Source: Akkermansiaceae bacterium
GTDB lineage: Bacteria; Verrucomicrobiota; Verrucomicrobiia; Verrucomicrobiales; Akkermansiaceae
DNA: 64,000 bases
Assembly (NCBI GenBank): GCA_024233115.1
Contig: JACKQB010000004.1
Location: 124,001-188,000 of the forward strand
Direction: 5' to 3'
In this document: one piece after another, positions 32,880-42,826 of the stretch
How the letters are laid out: each line of letters begins with the position of its first letter
Numbering within the stretch: position 1 is the stretch's first letter
Position numbers and translations under genes: made by a program
The notes under the pieces: generated by a model
What the model saw: only the letters and a program-made list of their open reading frames with translations
The model's database searches: none
Told to the model about the DNA's origin: nothing

Positions 32880-35291
32880 ATGCACTCGACCACTCCACCG
32901 GGACAACACTTTTCTAACAGTCACATTTTTCTATTCAGCTTGTGTGCACTTCTCTGTCTGCCCGGCTGCCGAGAGTCGGAAGCTAAATTTACCGACACCT
33001 ACTACGTGTCGACCGATGGTGACGATCAAAATCCGGGAACATCGCTGAAACAGCCCTTTGCCACCATCCAACGTGCGGTGGACATCATGGAGCCGGGTGA
33101 AACCTGCGTGATTCGCGGCGGTGTTTACCGTGAATCGGTATGCTTCAATGGCAAGTCCGGGGCGCCGGGCCAACCCATCACCTTGACCAGCTACAAAGAT
33201 GAAAAGGTGATCCTGGACGGAACAGAAAAAATCGACGGCGCGTGGTCGGTGGATGTGGGCAATGTCTACAAAACCACCACGCAGCAGGATATCACCCAGC
33301 TGTTTGTCGATGGAAAACTGATGACCTTGGCGCGTTTCCCGAATGCCCTGGCATTTTCCGACGAGGTTTGGCACCGGACTGCCGCCCGCTGCCACCGGTC
33401 CCGGGAAACAAGGAATGAACGCGGCGGCGGTCACGTCGTTGACGGCGGTCATGGGGAAAAGGCGATTGCGCATGCGGGCTATTCTTTCAACGGCTGTGTG
33501 GCGCTGATGAACTTCGGCGCCCATGCAACCGGCACCCGTATCGTGGAGAATCACCAAGCAGGGTCAGCTGAGTTCGATTACCGCCCTGAGCTGATGAAGT
33601 TCAAAACCACCCTGGGGTATTTCTTCGAGGGTGGAGTCGGCAACGCGGAGCGCCGGATGCTCGACACGGCTCAAGAGTGGGCCTTCGATGAAACCAACCA
33701 AACACTCTACCTTTGGGCCGACAACGGAGAATCCCCTGAAGGCCGGGGAGTTTACGGAAAAACGAGGACCTTCGCCATCACCGGCGATGCGGCGAGCCAA
33801 CACATCGTCGTCGATGGCTTGAACTTTTTTGCCACGACCTTCTCATTCAACAACTCCGACCATATCACGATCAAGAATTGCGACTTCAAATACTACGCCT
33901 GCTCGAAGCGTGCCCTGGGGGTCCTCGGGCCGTCGGAAACAGCGAGCTTCACTGGCACGGAAGACGATTTCTGCTCCCATATCACCGTTTACAACTGCAC
34001 GTTCCGCTATGCCGATGCCAGCGCCATCACGGGCGATTTTGTGGAGGACATCCTGATCGAAAACAACCTGTTTACCTACATCGACTATGCCTGTGCCAAC
34101 AACGACAACGGTATGGGAAAACCCTTTGATCCGAGCAGTACGTTGAATTTCGATAAAGTCGCGGATTTGACTTACCGTCGCAACACCCTTTCGGTTTGTG
34201 GCAATGCCCAGGGGTTTTCAGCGAACCGCTACCAAAAGCGGAACATCAAACGCTTCAGTGTATCCAACTACGACCCCACGGCGATTCGACCCATCGTGTG
34301 CGAGTGGAACTTTCACACCCGATGCGGCCTCCTGCACACGGACGGCTCATCCATGTATATCCCGGATGAACACATGATGGAATCAGTGGTTCGCTACAAC
34401 TGGTTGATCAACAACGGACAAAGGGACCTTCGCTGGGACGGGGCGAACAAACCACTAACAGGCGTACACGGCAACCTCTATCGCAATGTGGCGATGAGCG
34501 GGAATCTCAAAAAAATGTCTCCCTCGGGAGGGAATGGTTTCCGGGTGAAGGGAAGTTATCACGAGGTCTACCACAACCTCGGTATCAACAGGGGCAGCGA
34601 GTTGAACATCGCCACCGAAAAGGGGGGTAACGCAGAGACCATCACCCGCAACAATGCCGCGAGCATGCTAACAGACCAGCCGGTGCCCGGGATCAGTTCC
34701 AATAACTACGGCGATAAACGGAAAAGTGAACGACGCTTGAAGGATATGCTTCGCGATCCGGTCAACTGGGATTTCCGACCTCGGGCCGATGCCGTGGAGC
34801 TGATCGACAAGGCCGTACCCGTGACCTGCTCGATCAAAGGTGTGTCAGTACCAGTCAACGCGGGCTTCACCGGTGGGGCACCGGACATCGGAACGTATGA
34901 GTATGGGGCGGACAGCTACTGGATTCCCGGTCGACAAGATGCCAAGGCTTCGATGCCAGTTCCTAAAATGGCGGCGGAGGGAGTCCCGGTCGATGCGGAT
35001 CTCATGTATTTGAGTGGCTTGGGAGGTGTGCGTGCCAGAATCCATCTTGGAACCAAGCGGGAGAATCTTGTGTTAGTATCCACAAAAAACAACCCGCAGA
35101 ACATCGTCAGCCTGACCGGTGAGCATGCCTTGCAGAAGGAGACCACCTACTTTTGGCGTGTGGACACGGAGCAGCCCGGGGGGGCTGTTGTCATGGGAGA
35201 TGTCTGGTCGTTCACCACCGCCGCCGGTGGCCAGGCCCCGGCAGCCAAGGTGCCCGGCAAGCACAACGGGAAGAATAAGACCAGGGAATAG
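32880..35291 (+). CDS. Large beta-helix lipoprotein (DUF1565-type)
   Basis: An 803-residue protein with a lipobox (CLPGC, Cys30). After it, TYYVSTDGDDQNPGTSLKQP and FATIQRAVDIMEPGETCVIR form a DUF1565-like beta-helix cap, and GGVYRESV is the typical first coil. Many coils follow (HITIKNCDF, HITVYNCTF, DILIENNLF), ending near residue 690. The last 100 residues are a fibronectin type III-like unit (ETTYFWRVDTEQPGGAVVMG, then DVWSFTT). Proteins of this build bind or cleave polysaccharides at the cell surface; no lyase or hydrolase residues can be assigned here. It is third in line after the smaller beta-helix gene and the dehydrogenase, 99 bp downstream. Confidence 0.8.
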   Translation: MHSTTPPGQHFSNSHIFLFSLCALLCLPGCRESEAKFTDTYYVSTDGDDQNPGTSLKQPFATIQRAVDIMEPGETCVIRGGVYRESVCFNGKSGAPGQPITLTSYKDEKVILDGTEKIDGAWSVDVGNVYKTTTQQDITQLFVDGKLMTLARFPNALAFSDEVWHRTAARCHRSRETRNERGGGHVVDGGHGEKAIAHAGYSFNGCVALMNFGAHATGTRIVENHQAGSAEFDYRPELMKFKTTLGYFFEGGVGNAERRMLDTAQEWAFDETNQTLYLWADNGESPEGRGVYGKTRTFAITGDAASQHIVVDGLNFFATTFSFNNSDHITIKNCDFKYYACSKRALGVLGPSETASFTGTEDDFCSHITVYNCTFRYADASAITGDFVEDILIENNLFTYIDYACANNDNGMGKPFDPSSTLNFDKVADLTYRRNTLSVCGNAQGFSANRYQKRNIKRFSVSNYDPTAIRPIVCEWNFHTRCGLLHTDGSSMYIPDEHMMESVVRYNWLINNGQRDLRWDGANKPLTGVHGNLYRNVAMSGNLKKMSPSGGNGFRVKGSYHEVYHNLGINRGSELNIATEKGGNAETITRNNAASMLTDQPVPGISSNNYGDKRKSERRLKDMLRDPVNWDFRPRADAVELIDKAVPVTCSIKGVSVPVNAGFTGGAPDIGTYEYGADSYWIPGRQDAKASMPVPKMAAEGVPVDADLMYLSGLGGVRARIHLGTKRENLVLVSTKNNPQNIVSLTGEHALQKETTYFWRVDTEQPGGAVVMGDVWSFTTAAGGQAPAAKVPGKHNGKNKTRE

Positions 35292-35320
35292 TGCAGCAAC
35301 CAGGGCGGCGACAGGGCGGA

Positions 35321-36268
35321 TTATTGGGAGGCTCCAATGTGATAACGGGCCATGAGATAGCGACTGATTACGTCAAGCTCTTGTTGGCTGAGGGGGCGGT
35401 CAAAAACCAGGAAGCGGGAAATTTCGCCGATAAACGATTCAAAACCGGGGTGATTGGTTGCGTCGCGCTCCTGGCCAATCGCCATCTTCGATGCATTGGC
35501 CTTCGGGTTTACCGGCATTTTTCCAGTGGCCACCGCTGTCGCTGAATCCACAAACAGATCCAAATCCACAACGCCTTTTCCCGATCCCATACGACCCATC
35601 ACGAGATAATACCGGTGCAAGGTCAATGGCGTTGGAGCGATCACCTTCGGGTTCCTTTTATCCCATAACGCCTGTTTTCCTTCCTTCACTTTCGGCCAAC
35701 ATCGCGAACCCATCCAGACACGATGATCGTCGGCGATACATCCCCAGAAACCTTCGTAGTTTGGTCCATTTTTCAGATTGCCAAAAAATGAATGCACATC
35801 CTTCTTTCCCTTGACCTGCCTAGCAATCGACATCACAGAAATCCAGGTGTATCCATTTCCTGTTAGCAAAGGATCGAAAACATCCTCATCCATGTTGACC
35901 AGCTCCTGACGGTGAAAGGCGAGGGTGTGATGGCCGCCGATTTTCCGCACGTTTTTCAACAGGGAGGGTCGACCCGAGCCCGGCACCTTCCGGCCGGGAT
36001 CGCGCTTCACAAAGACCCCGGCCGCATTCCCCTTGATCTGGTTATGCCACGCCTTGACCTTGTTTCCCTCTTCAACCTCCACGCCTTTATCGGCATCAAG
36101 ATCGAGCAGCAATCCCTTGTTGACAGGCAAGCCTGTTTCCACGGACTGCCCGGTATTAATCGTCTTCGCCAAGATCCCCGTCGCCTCTGAACATTCCGCA
36201 AGGGATACCACGGAATGGCAGCCGATCCATATCATCATCATGCGTGATATCCGTTTCATTCTTTTCAT
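35321..36268 (-). CDS. Secreted LamG/concanavalin-like domain protein
   Basis: A 315-residue exported protein. The N-terminus is basic with a hydrophobic run (MMMIWIGCHSVVSL). The body has GLLLDLDADKGVEVEEGNKV, followed by WHNQ, then a jelly-roll segment ending in FESFIGEISRFLVFDRPLSQ, then QELDVISRYLMARY: the usual end of LamG-like domains in Verrucomicrobiota and Planctomycetota (the ELDxIxxYL helix). Such domains bind carbohydrates or adhere to surfaces. It is convergent with the large beta-helix gene (29 bp between stops) and has no clear partner. Confidence 0.75.
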   Translation of the reverse strand: MKRMKRISRMMMIWIGCHSVVSLAECSEATGILAKTINTGQSVETGLPVNKGLLLDLDADKGVEVEEGNKVKAWHNQIKGNAAGVFVKRDPGRKVPGSGRPSLLKNVRKIGGHHTLAFHRQELVNMDEDVFDPLLTGNGYTWISVMSIARQVKGKKDVHSFFGNLKNGPNYEGFWGCIADDHRVWMGSRCWPKVKEGKQALWDKRNPKVIAPTPLTLHRYYLVMGRMGSGKGVVDLDLFVDSATAVATGKMPVNPKANASKMAIGQERDATNHPGFESFIGEISRFLVFDRPLSQQELDVISRYLMARYHIGASQ

Positions 36269-36536
36269 CTATGCCGAGCTTTGTCTGTTCCAGGGGACAC
36301 TGCCACACAACACTACAACCAACAAAGCGGTTGTTGCAACGAAGATCCGACCGAGGAAGCCACTTGGTGATGACCTCCGTCATTCACTGCGACCTGGATC
36401 GACAAGTATGAAGCTCACCCGCGCGTCCCCTGGAGCCCTAATCCCACCTTGACCCGGATACCAATCCCCCATAGGTTATGCTTGTCTTATCACCCTTTGA
36501 TGCCTGCACCTGACAACCCAGTTTCCAGCTCTCCAC

Positions 36537-36884
36537 ATGAATACCGACACCCAGGACCCGGACCATACCCAGGACAACAGTGAATGGTTTGACTCAGCCC
36601 AGCTTTTGCTTTCCGAGAAACGCACAGCCCTCTCGGTACTGCGCACGGGCTCGGCCATTTTTGTTTTGCCGCTCTCTGTTTTGAGTCTTCTGATAGCGAC
36701 CGCCAAGTCCTACCAGGACCAGAGTGTCATCCACCTTCTCTTGCCATTGCTCATCATTTGCGCGGCCTTGATTGTGTTGGCCATATTTTTAATTGCGCAA
36801 GCGATACGCCACCTCCGGCACTATGAGCAGTTGTTGTATGAACTGAAAAAATCCCATCCCGTTCTGGGTAAACTCATCGACTAA
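36537..36884 (+). CDS. DUF202-like small membrane protein
   Basis: A 115-residue protein with two membrane helices. LLLSEKRTALSVLRTGSAIF before the first helix matches the ERT-LA--RT signature of the DUF202/YidH family, whose role is unknown. A short gap (7 bp) joins it to the DUF1003 gene. With the following STAS-like gene it forms a likely operon of envelope-related small proteins. Confidence 0.65.
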   Translation: MNTDTQDPDHTQDNSEWFDSAQLLLSEKRTALSVLRTGSAIFVLPLSVLSLLIATAKSYQDQSVIHLLLPLLIICAALIVLAIFLIAQAIRHLRHYEQLLYELKKSHPVLGKLID

Positions 36885-36891
36885 GCCCGCC

Positions 36892-37620
36892 ATGCCGGAC
36901 GCGAAGGAACATAGGACCTGTAGTGTTTGCGGAAAGGATTTCCAGCCCTCGGCAACCTTCCCGCTCGGTGCCGTGCGTCCCAAAGTCCTGGCGGAGATAC
37001 AGCGGGAATTACCCGGACTCGACCGTCATGGATACATCTGCCGACAGGACCTCGCCCGGTTCCGTGCGGCCTATGTCCAGAACCTGTTAGTGAGCGAAAA
37101 GGGTGAGCTTACGGGACTGGAGGAAAGCGTCATCGAGAGCATGAGGGAGCATGACCTCATGTCCCCGGAGCTGCGCGCGGAGACCGAGACCGCATCCTCT
37201 CCAGGTGAACGCCTGGCTGACCGCGTCGCCTCCTTTGGCGGCAGCTGGACATTTCTACTCAGCTTCTTTGGGTTTCTATTGTTGTGGATAGGCTGTAACT
37301 CCATCGTGTTATTGATGAGGCCGTTCGATCCCTACCCTTTCATTTTTCTAAACCTGGTTCTCTCCTGCCTCGCTGCGGTCCAGGCACCGGTCATCATGAT
37401 GAGCCAGAACCGCCAGGAGACGAAAGATCGCGTCCGCTCAGAACACGACTACCAGATCAACCTCAAAGCCGAGCTGGAAATCCGTCACCTCCATGAAAAA
37501 ATGGATCACTTGTTGATGCAGCAATGGGAGCGACTTGTCGAGATCCAGCAAGTGCAGATCGAACTCCTCGAAGAGTTGGGTGAGCGGTCAAAACTCCGCC
37601 AGTCGGACGAAATGCCGTGA
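36892..37620 (+). CDS. DUF1003 membrane protein with N-terminal cysteine motif
   Basis: A 242-residue protein. The core is DUF1003: LADRVASFGGSWTFLLSF, a membrane hairpin, FDPYPFIFLNLVLSCLAAVQ, then APVIMMSQNRQETKDRVRSE and a helical tail (HDYQINLKAELEIRHLHEKM). The N-terminus has a CSVCGKDF motif and a longer soluble part (about residues 1-105), so the protein is an elongated family member. The coiled-coil-like C-terminus suggests oligomers. Function of the family is unknown. The next gene begins by overlapping its stop. Confidence 0.85.
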   Translation: MPDAKEHRTCSVCGKDFQPSATFPLGAVRPKVLAEIQRELPGLDRHGYICRQDLARFRAAYVQNLLVSEKGELTGLEESVIESMREHDLMSPELRAETETASSPGERLADRVASFGGSWTFLLSFFGFLLLWIGCNSIVLLMRPFDPYPFIFLNLVLSCLAAVQAPVIMMSQNRQETKDRVRSEHDYQINLKAELEIRHLHEKMDHLLMQQWERLVEIQQVQIELLEELGERSKLRQSDEMP

Positions 37621-37649
37621 TTTACGACAACCAACCAGCACAACCAGCC

Positions 37650-38021
37650 ATGATTACCCACAAATTGCTTACCGAGGACGCAATCGCCGTCGTCGAACCC
37701 AGCGGTCCGCTATCAGAACAAGACTTCAAAGAACTGTCGAAATCCGTTGATGATTACCTTGCCGCTCACCCTTTCATGAAAGGGCTTCTCATCCATACCC
37801 GGCAGTTTCCTGGCTGGGAGGATTTCTCCGGACTGATCCACCATATTCAGTTTGTTAGAAACCATCACCGGAAAATCCGGAAAGTTGCTCTGGTCACCGA
37901 CAGCAAGCTTGCCACCGCTGCTCCCAGGCTCGCAGCCCATTTTGTATCCGCTGAAGTTCGGTCATTTGAGTACAACGCATACGATGCCGCCCTTGCGTGG
38001 TTGTGCTCTGATGCCAATTAG
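37650..38021 (+). CDS. SpoIIAA-like/STAS-domain protein
   Basis: A 123-residue single-domain protein. IAVVEPSGPLSEQDFKELSK, MKGLLIHTRQFPGWEDFSGL and VALVTDSKLA fit the SpoIIAA-like (DUF3478) branch of STAS domains, which lacks the phosphorylated Ser of anti-sigma antagonists and is thought to bind ligands or lipids. The ATG at 37650 is preferred; a GTG at 37617 overlaps the stop of the DUF1003 gene. It ends the three-gene run. Confidence 0.8.
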   Translation: MITHKLLTEDAIAVVEPSGPLSEQDFKELSKSVDDYLAAHPFMKGLLIHTRQFPGWEDFSGLIHHIQFVRNHHRKIRKVALVTDSKLATAAPRLAAHFVSAEVRSFEYNAYDAALAWLCSDAN

Positions 38022-38116
38022 TCGGTTATCTGGGCCTTGACAGCCTTGGGGTTTGCTGTAGCGAAGGATTCATGGTTGTCTAACACAACAGCATAGCCGG
38101 CAAATGGGTATCACCT

Positions 38117-39466
38117 TTAAACCTTCAGGTCTTCCAGTCGAAACCCTTCACGCGCTTCCTCCTTGATCATCGCCTGCGCCTCGGGGTTGTTGGTAATCTG
38201 CATTTTTCCAGCATCGTAATCCATCCCTTTACCGGTACGTATCGCCAATGTCCCGAGAGCGATCATCTCCGTCAAAGGGCCGGCATAGTCGAAATTTGAA
38301 CCGGGTGCGGGACCCTCCCCCTTGATGGCACGGAGCCATTCTGCGATAGGTCCACCCTTGATGCGCGGGTAAACTTCCTTCGGGCGTGATTCCGGGTTGT
38401 TGCGGAAGGCCGTCCATTTTTCCTCGGGGAATAAGCGCGGGCTGTCAGGTCGCATACCGGGATGATAGACAATCCCATCTGAACCGATAATGATCAAGCC
38501 GCCTTCTTTGTGAAGCTTCGTTCCGACCATTGCTGCGGGTAGTTTGGGAACTTTGGGTCCTTCATACCAGGTCATGGGAATCACTTTCCCCGTTTTCTTC
38601 TGTTTACAATGATAGGTCACAACGGAGCCAGGCGGGGTATGCACTGGGTTGACATGGTCCACCTCGACATCCACTTTGTGGGCAATTTCAAGATCGAGCG
38701 CCCAGAATGGCGTGTCCAGTGTGTGACATCCGATATCACCCAGCCCTCCCATACCAAACCTCCACCAACCGCGCCAATACAAGCGATGAAAGACATCTTT
38801 TGCATGCGCTGTCGGCTCCTTGACACATCCCTGCCATAAATCCCAGTCCAGGTAACCGGGTACCGGGGTTGCTTTGGGATATTGTTTTTGTTCAGGGCTG
38901 AATGCGTAACATTGATAGGGGCGGTCAGTCCAGGCGATCACCTCTTTCACCTCCCCGATCAGGCCGGCCTCTATCCATTCGCGGACCAGACGAATACCTG
39001 TAAAGGTATGCCCCTGATTACCCATTTGCGTGACGAGCTTGCGCTTTCTGGCTTCGGCCACCATTTGCCTGATCTGCCAGATATTGTGTGCCATGGGTTT
39101 CTGCACATAGACGTGTTTATTGGCAAACATGGCCATCATCGACGCGGGGAAATGCGTGTGGTCTGGCGTAGATACCGTGACCGCATCGATCCCATCCTTC
39201 ATCTCCCGCAGCATGATCCTGTAGTCTTTGTACAGCTTGGCACTGGGATAGAGTTGTGCAGCCGACTTGAGAGAACGGTCATCCACATCACACAAGGCGA
39301 CAACGGTTTCATTTTTCACACCCCGGATATCACCACCGCCCATACCACCGACACCAATACACGCGACGCGTATTTTTTTTCCTGGATTTTGAGCAAAGCC
39401 CACGTTTGAAAAGGCGAATGTTCCTGCCGTGAAGGCACTACCTTGAATAAATTTTCTACGGTTCAT
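38117..39466 (-). CDS. Tat-exported Gfo/Idh/MocA oxidoreductase
   Basis: A 449-residue protein. The start MNRRKFIQGSAFTAGTFAFS is a twin-arginine signal, so it is exported with its NAD(P) bound. The Rossmann loop is ACIGVGGMGGGDI; VTVSTPDHTHFP and HVYVQKPMAHN carry the Gfo/Idh/MocA Lys-Pro motif with catalytic Lys; GGLGDIGCHTLDTPFWAL follows, typical of the sugar-binding domain. It would oxidise or reduce a sugar hydroxyl in the periplasm. The frame continues upstream to 39571, but that part has no similarity. It is the last gene of the DUF1080 - GH - Gfo/Idh minus-strand run. Confidence 0.9.
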   Translation of the reverse strand: MNRRKFIQGSAFTAGTFAFSNVGFAQNPGKKIRVACIGVGGMGGGDIRGVKNETVVALCDVDDRSLKSAAQLYPSAKLYKDYRIMLREMKDGIDAVTVSTPDHTHFPASMMAMFANKHVYVQKPMAHNIWQIRQMVAEARKRKLVTQMGNQGHTFTGIRLVREWIEAGLIGEVKEVIAWTDRPYQCYAFSPEQKQYPKATPVPGYLDWDLWQGCVKEPTAHAKDVFHRLYWRGWWRFGMGGLGDIGCHTLDTPFWALDLEIAHKVDVEVDHVNPVHTPPGSVVTYHCKQKKTGKVIPMTWYEGPKVPKLPAAMVGTKLHKEGGLIIIGSDGIVYHPGMRPDSPRLFPEEKWTAFRNNPESRPKEVYPRIKGGPIAEWLRAIKGEGPAPGSNFDYAGPLTEMIALGTLAIRTGKGMDYDAGKMQITNNPEAQAMIKEEAREGFRLEDLKV

Positions 39467-39666
39467 TTTTGTTTGATGGCTTAGTTTTTGTGAGGGCAAG
39501 AGTAAACTCTCATTCTGAATTGTCACCCGTTTAGTGACAACGGCTTGATTGATCCCTTCTGCAAGAAGCATACGGCAGCCATTTCCTCTTCTTTCTCTAC
39601 GGCTTGAGCAAGCCGGTCATGGAGGTAGCAGGTTGACACGATTACCTTCCATCCAGCTTGATCCGG

Positions 39667-42000
39667 CTACTGTTTCGTGGCAGTGTACTTACCCTCGATG
39701 TCCAGGCTGCCATCCTTGTTGATGCGGTGGCTGTAGATACCGCCTACCACGACTTCTCGGGGTGAAATGACTTTAAAGGGTTTGGTCCATTGCCGATTCC
39801 CTCCCGAGGTCAGGGTGCAGGTTCCATTTTCCTTGAACTCGCGGGTGTGCGGGCCGTATTTCCAGATCCCGAGAATGGCGTGGCCCTTGACCGGAACGGG
39901 CTTGGGTTTCGGGGGGGCGATGTAGTCCTCCTTGGTGCGGGTTTGGAGGGCGCGGAGCTGTGACCAGTCGCGGTTTTTGGTATCGAAGTTGAGGATGCGG
40001 ATTTCCTCAGGCTTGAGTGTCAGCGTGATGGTGTCGCCGTGGCGGTAGCTTTTCTTCAGGCCTTTTAAACAATCCTCGATCGGAGAGCTGAGCAGGTAGG
40101 TGGATTTTTCTGATCCGGGCGTCAGGCCGAAACTGCGGTCGAGGGTGATGGTGTATTCTTTTTCCCCGGAGGAGGGGTTGTGGATGGAAATGTATCCACG
40201 TTCGGGAAGCCAGGCGGTGTAGCCGTAGACATCGTTTTTCTTCGGATCGCCACCGTGCATACGAGACCGCTTGAATGTGGGGAAAACGTCATGCACCCAG
40301 AGCAGGCCTTCGGCGAGCACATCCCAGTCGTATTCCTTGAGTATAAACGGTTTGATGTAGAGTTCCACAAAGCCAGTGCCACGTGACATGTTCATGTAGA
40401 GGTAACGGCGGAAGGTGTCCTTGGTTTCCTTGCTGCTGGTTTTTTTGGGCTCGTGGTTGAAGATGGAATGCAGCGGAAACTGGGTGTGTTCCTTCACAGC
40501 GATATCGTGATAAACACCATCGCGGTAGGTGAGTTCCTGGGTGCGGTTAGAGCCTCCTGCGGCATCGCCGGCGTTGATCATCCAGACCGCATCAATGTGC
40601 TGCAGCCAGAAGGGAGAGAGCCAGGCGCCGTTGGAAATAACGATGTAAACGTCGGGGTTGGCTTTGTGCATGGCGGCAAAGATCTTCATCAGTCGCTCGC
40701 TGCCGTCGGTGAGATACTGGATTTTTTGTGCATCGTATTTCGGCTCGTTGAGTTCTTGTTCCGAACCCTTGAATCCGGGGATATCGAAGTTGCGGGTGTT
40801 GAGGTGGCCGAACACGCCGTCGAGCTTGAAGTAGGTGACACCTTGTTCTGTTAGCTCGACCATGCGTTCTTCAAGTTTCCGCATGTAAGCGGGGTGGGAC
40901 ATCGACATCCATGGATCAAGCGACCGGTGACCGGCGGCCTTGAGTTTGGGAATCGCCCGTTGCCCACCAAAAATACAGCCCGGGCTCAGCCAGAGGCCGA
41001 GATTGGATTTCGCGGCCTTGGTGGCGGCGAAGCTGTCCTTGAAAAGGGGATCGAACTTGCCGTTGACGGTCCATGCTTTTTTAGACCAATCATCGCCTGT
41101 GTTCTGCCAGCCGTCGTCGATGACGTAGGCTTTCAGCGGCGGCACTCCACGTTTTGTGTGAAGTTCGTTGCTGATGTGCTTAATGCTACTGGCCATTTTA
41201 GCGGCACTGACACCCTGACCGTAGTCGAACCATGAGTTATACTGGGTCTGTAAACGAAGCGGTCTAACACGGGTGCGATCGATGTAATCAAAAAACGCGT
41301 CTTTGATAAACTCCGGCTTGTCCGAAACACCTAACACAGAGGAGTGAGTGGTGTAAGTTTTTCCAGCCGCGAGCGTTTTACCAACCAAGTAGGAGCAGGT
41401 CAGCTTGCCGTCCTTGACCGTGTTGACCGAGGCGGGAAACTCGACACCCCAGAATGTGCCGGTGGTCTTGGTGTAGAGTGGCTGCCCGAGGCCGGGTCGC
41501 CACTTGGCGGCTCCCCTGGCAGTGATCTGGGAAAGGGTGTATGGCTGCCAGGCTTCGGCGAGGGTGAGTGACTCGAGATCGATTTTCTTGACCTTGAGGT
41601 CATTCGCCGGCGTCAGGGTGAGTGTTTTACGGGTGTAGAAATCCTGATCGTCGAGTGAGTATTCGAGTGTGGCCTTGATGGCAGGTTTGGCACAAGAAAG
41701 CTCAATTTTGAGTCTGGCAGATTGGGCTGACTCGGTCTCAGTGAATTTCTCAATGGTGAAATCCTTGGCTGTTAATCGGGTTCCATCGGCGAAGTGGATG
41801 ACGAATGCGTAACCCGCAGTCGGAGTCAGTGACTTGCCGTCGAGCTTGTTATAGATCTCACTGGTACGGATTCCACCTGCCATGGAAATGACCCGCTTGA
41901 GATGTTTGTTTTCCAGCGTGATGGATTTTTCAGCAGCGAGAGTGAGTGTGGCTGCATTGAGGGTGGCGATGGCAGTTAGAGAGAGAATGAGGTATTTCAT
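39667..42000 (-). CDS. Secreted clan GH-D glycosidase (alpha-galactosidase-like)
   Basis: A 777-residue protein with a signal peptide (about 1-22), a beta-sandwich N-domain, and a barrel with the clan GH-D marks: DDGW at 295-298 and YFKLDG with nucleophile Asp394. Acting on alpha-galactosides or alpha-N-acetylgalactosaminides is likely, in the GH27/36 manner, but specificity is not fixed. The last 75 residues (after the Lys/Pro-rich VPVKGHAILGIWKYG) form a lipocalin-like beta module not found in standard enzymes. It starts 18 bp after the DUF1080 stop, so the two are co-transcribed, with the Gfo/Idh gene 200 bp further on. Confidence 0.8.
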   Translation of the reverse strand: MKYLILSLTAIATLNAATLTLAAEKSITLENKHLKRVISMAGGIRTSEIYNKLDGKSLTPTAGYAFVIHFADGTRLTAKDFTIEKFTETESAQSARLKIELSCAKPAIKATLEYSLDDQDFYTRKTLTLTPANDLKVKKIDLESLTLAEAWQPYTLSQITARGAAKWRPGLGQPLYTKTTGTFWGVEFPASVNTVKDGKLTCSYLVGKTLAAGKTYTTHSSVLGVSDKPEFIKDAFFDYIDRTRVRPLRLQTQYNSWFDYGQGVSAAKMASSIKHISNELHTKRGVPPLKAYVIDDGWQNTGDDWSKKAWTVNGKFDPLFKDSFAATKAAKSNLGLWLSPGCIFGGQRAIPKLKAAGHRSLDPWMSMSHPAYMRKLEERMVELTEQGVTYFKLDGVFGHLNTRNFDIPGFKGSEQELNEPKYDAQKIQYLTDGSERLMKIFAAMHKANPDVYIVISNGAWLSPFWLQHIDAVWMINAGDAAGGSNRTQELTYRDGVYHDIAVKEHTQFPLHSIFNHEPKKTSSKETKDTFRRYLYMNMSRGTGFVELYIKPFILKEYDWDVLAEGLLWVHDVFPTFKRSRMHGGDPKKNDVYGYTAWLPERGYISIHNPSSGEKEYTITLDRSFGLTPGSEKSTYLLSSPIEDCLKGLKKSYRHGDTITLTLKPEEIRILNFDTKNRDWSQLRALQTRTKEDYIAPPKPKPVPVKGHAILGIWKYGPHTREFKENGTCTLTSGGNRQWTKPFKVISPREVVVGGIYSHRINKDGSLDIEGKYTATKQ

Positions 42001-42018
42001 AAAGAGGCAGTAAGAGGA

Positions 42019-42732
42019 TTATTTGATCACAGGTGCGGTTTGCTTAGGTGTGGTGACACCTGGCGGAAGCTCCAGGATTTTGATGTTACGGAAGTGGATT
42101 TCAGCTCCTTCGGACTCCAGGCAGATGTAGCCTTTTTTCTGGGTGGCCTTGCTGATGCCATTGACGAATTTTCCGTTCACCGAGAGCTTGATGACCCCGT
42201 CGATACAGACGACCTGATAGACGTTCCACTCGCCCCGTGGTTTGCAACGGTTTTCGATCGAGCTGCTTCTCACCCCGCGGGGGTTATCGGGGGTGGTGTG
42301 CAGTCCCATGATGCCCCAGACCTCGCCATGCACAAACTCAATGGGGCGTGGTTTGCCGCTTTTATCCGGATGAAGTTTCGGCCAATCGAGTTCTAACATT
42401 TGTACCTCGACCCCCTTGGGGTAGGGGCTGCCTTTCGCCGGTGTGGGGTCACTCCATACAAATACCCCGGAGTTACCGCCCGCCTCGGTGTGTTTCCACT
42501 CGATGTGCAGGATGTAGTTTTCATACTGCTGGTCCGTGCGCATGACCCCGATTGGTTTGCCCTTACAAATGAGGATGCCGTTTTGCACCTCCCATGTTTC
42601 AGGTGAGGTATTCACATCCACCCATCCGGTCAGGTCTTTGCCGTTGAAGAGGGGTTTCCATTGCGGCATGGCCTGCTGCGCCATGGTCGAAGCAAAAGTG
42701 AGAAGCAGAAGTGAGAGAGCCAGTCTGATCAT
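42019..42732 (-). CDS. Secreted DUF1080 protein (3-keto-disaccharide hydrolase family)
   Basis: A 237-residue exported protein. The signal peptide is IRLALSLLLLTFASTMA. Then WKPLFNGKDLTGWVDVN, TWEVQNGILICKGKP and NSGVFVW occur, with the C-terminal RNIKILEL; all are marks of DUF1080, a concanavalin-like fold. The family is now associated with cleavage of 3-keto-glycosides made by Gfo/Idh/MocA dehydrogenases. It is the first gene of the minus-strand run and divergent from the sulfatase at 42827 with a 94-bp gap that must carry promoters for both. Confidence 0.92.
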   Translation of the reverse strand: MIRLALSLLLLTFASTMAQQAMPQWKPLFNGKDLTGWVDVNTSPETWEVQNGILICKGKPIGVMRTDQQYENYILHIEWKHTEAGGNSGVFVWSDPTPAKGSPYPKGVEVQMLELDWPKLHPDKSGKPRPIEFVHGEVWGIMGLHTTPDNPRGVRSSSIENRCKPRGEWNVYQVVCIDGVIKLSVNGKFVNGISKATQKKGYICLESEGAEIHFRNIKILELPPGVTTPKQTAPVIK

Positions 42733-42826
42733 GAATTGGGAATAATACGGTTTTATCCGAATTTTCTGTCACTGCCGCCTACTTTGGTGAAGATAACGTC
42801 AGTTAGCGAAAAAACATCAACGATTC

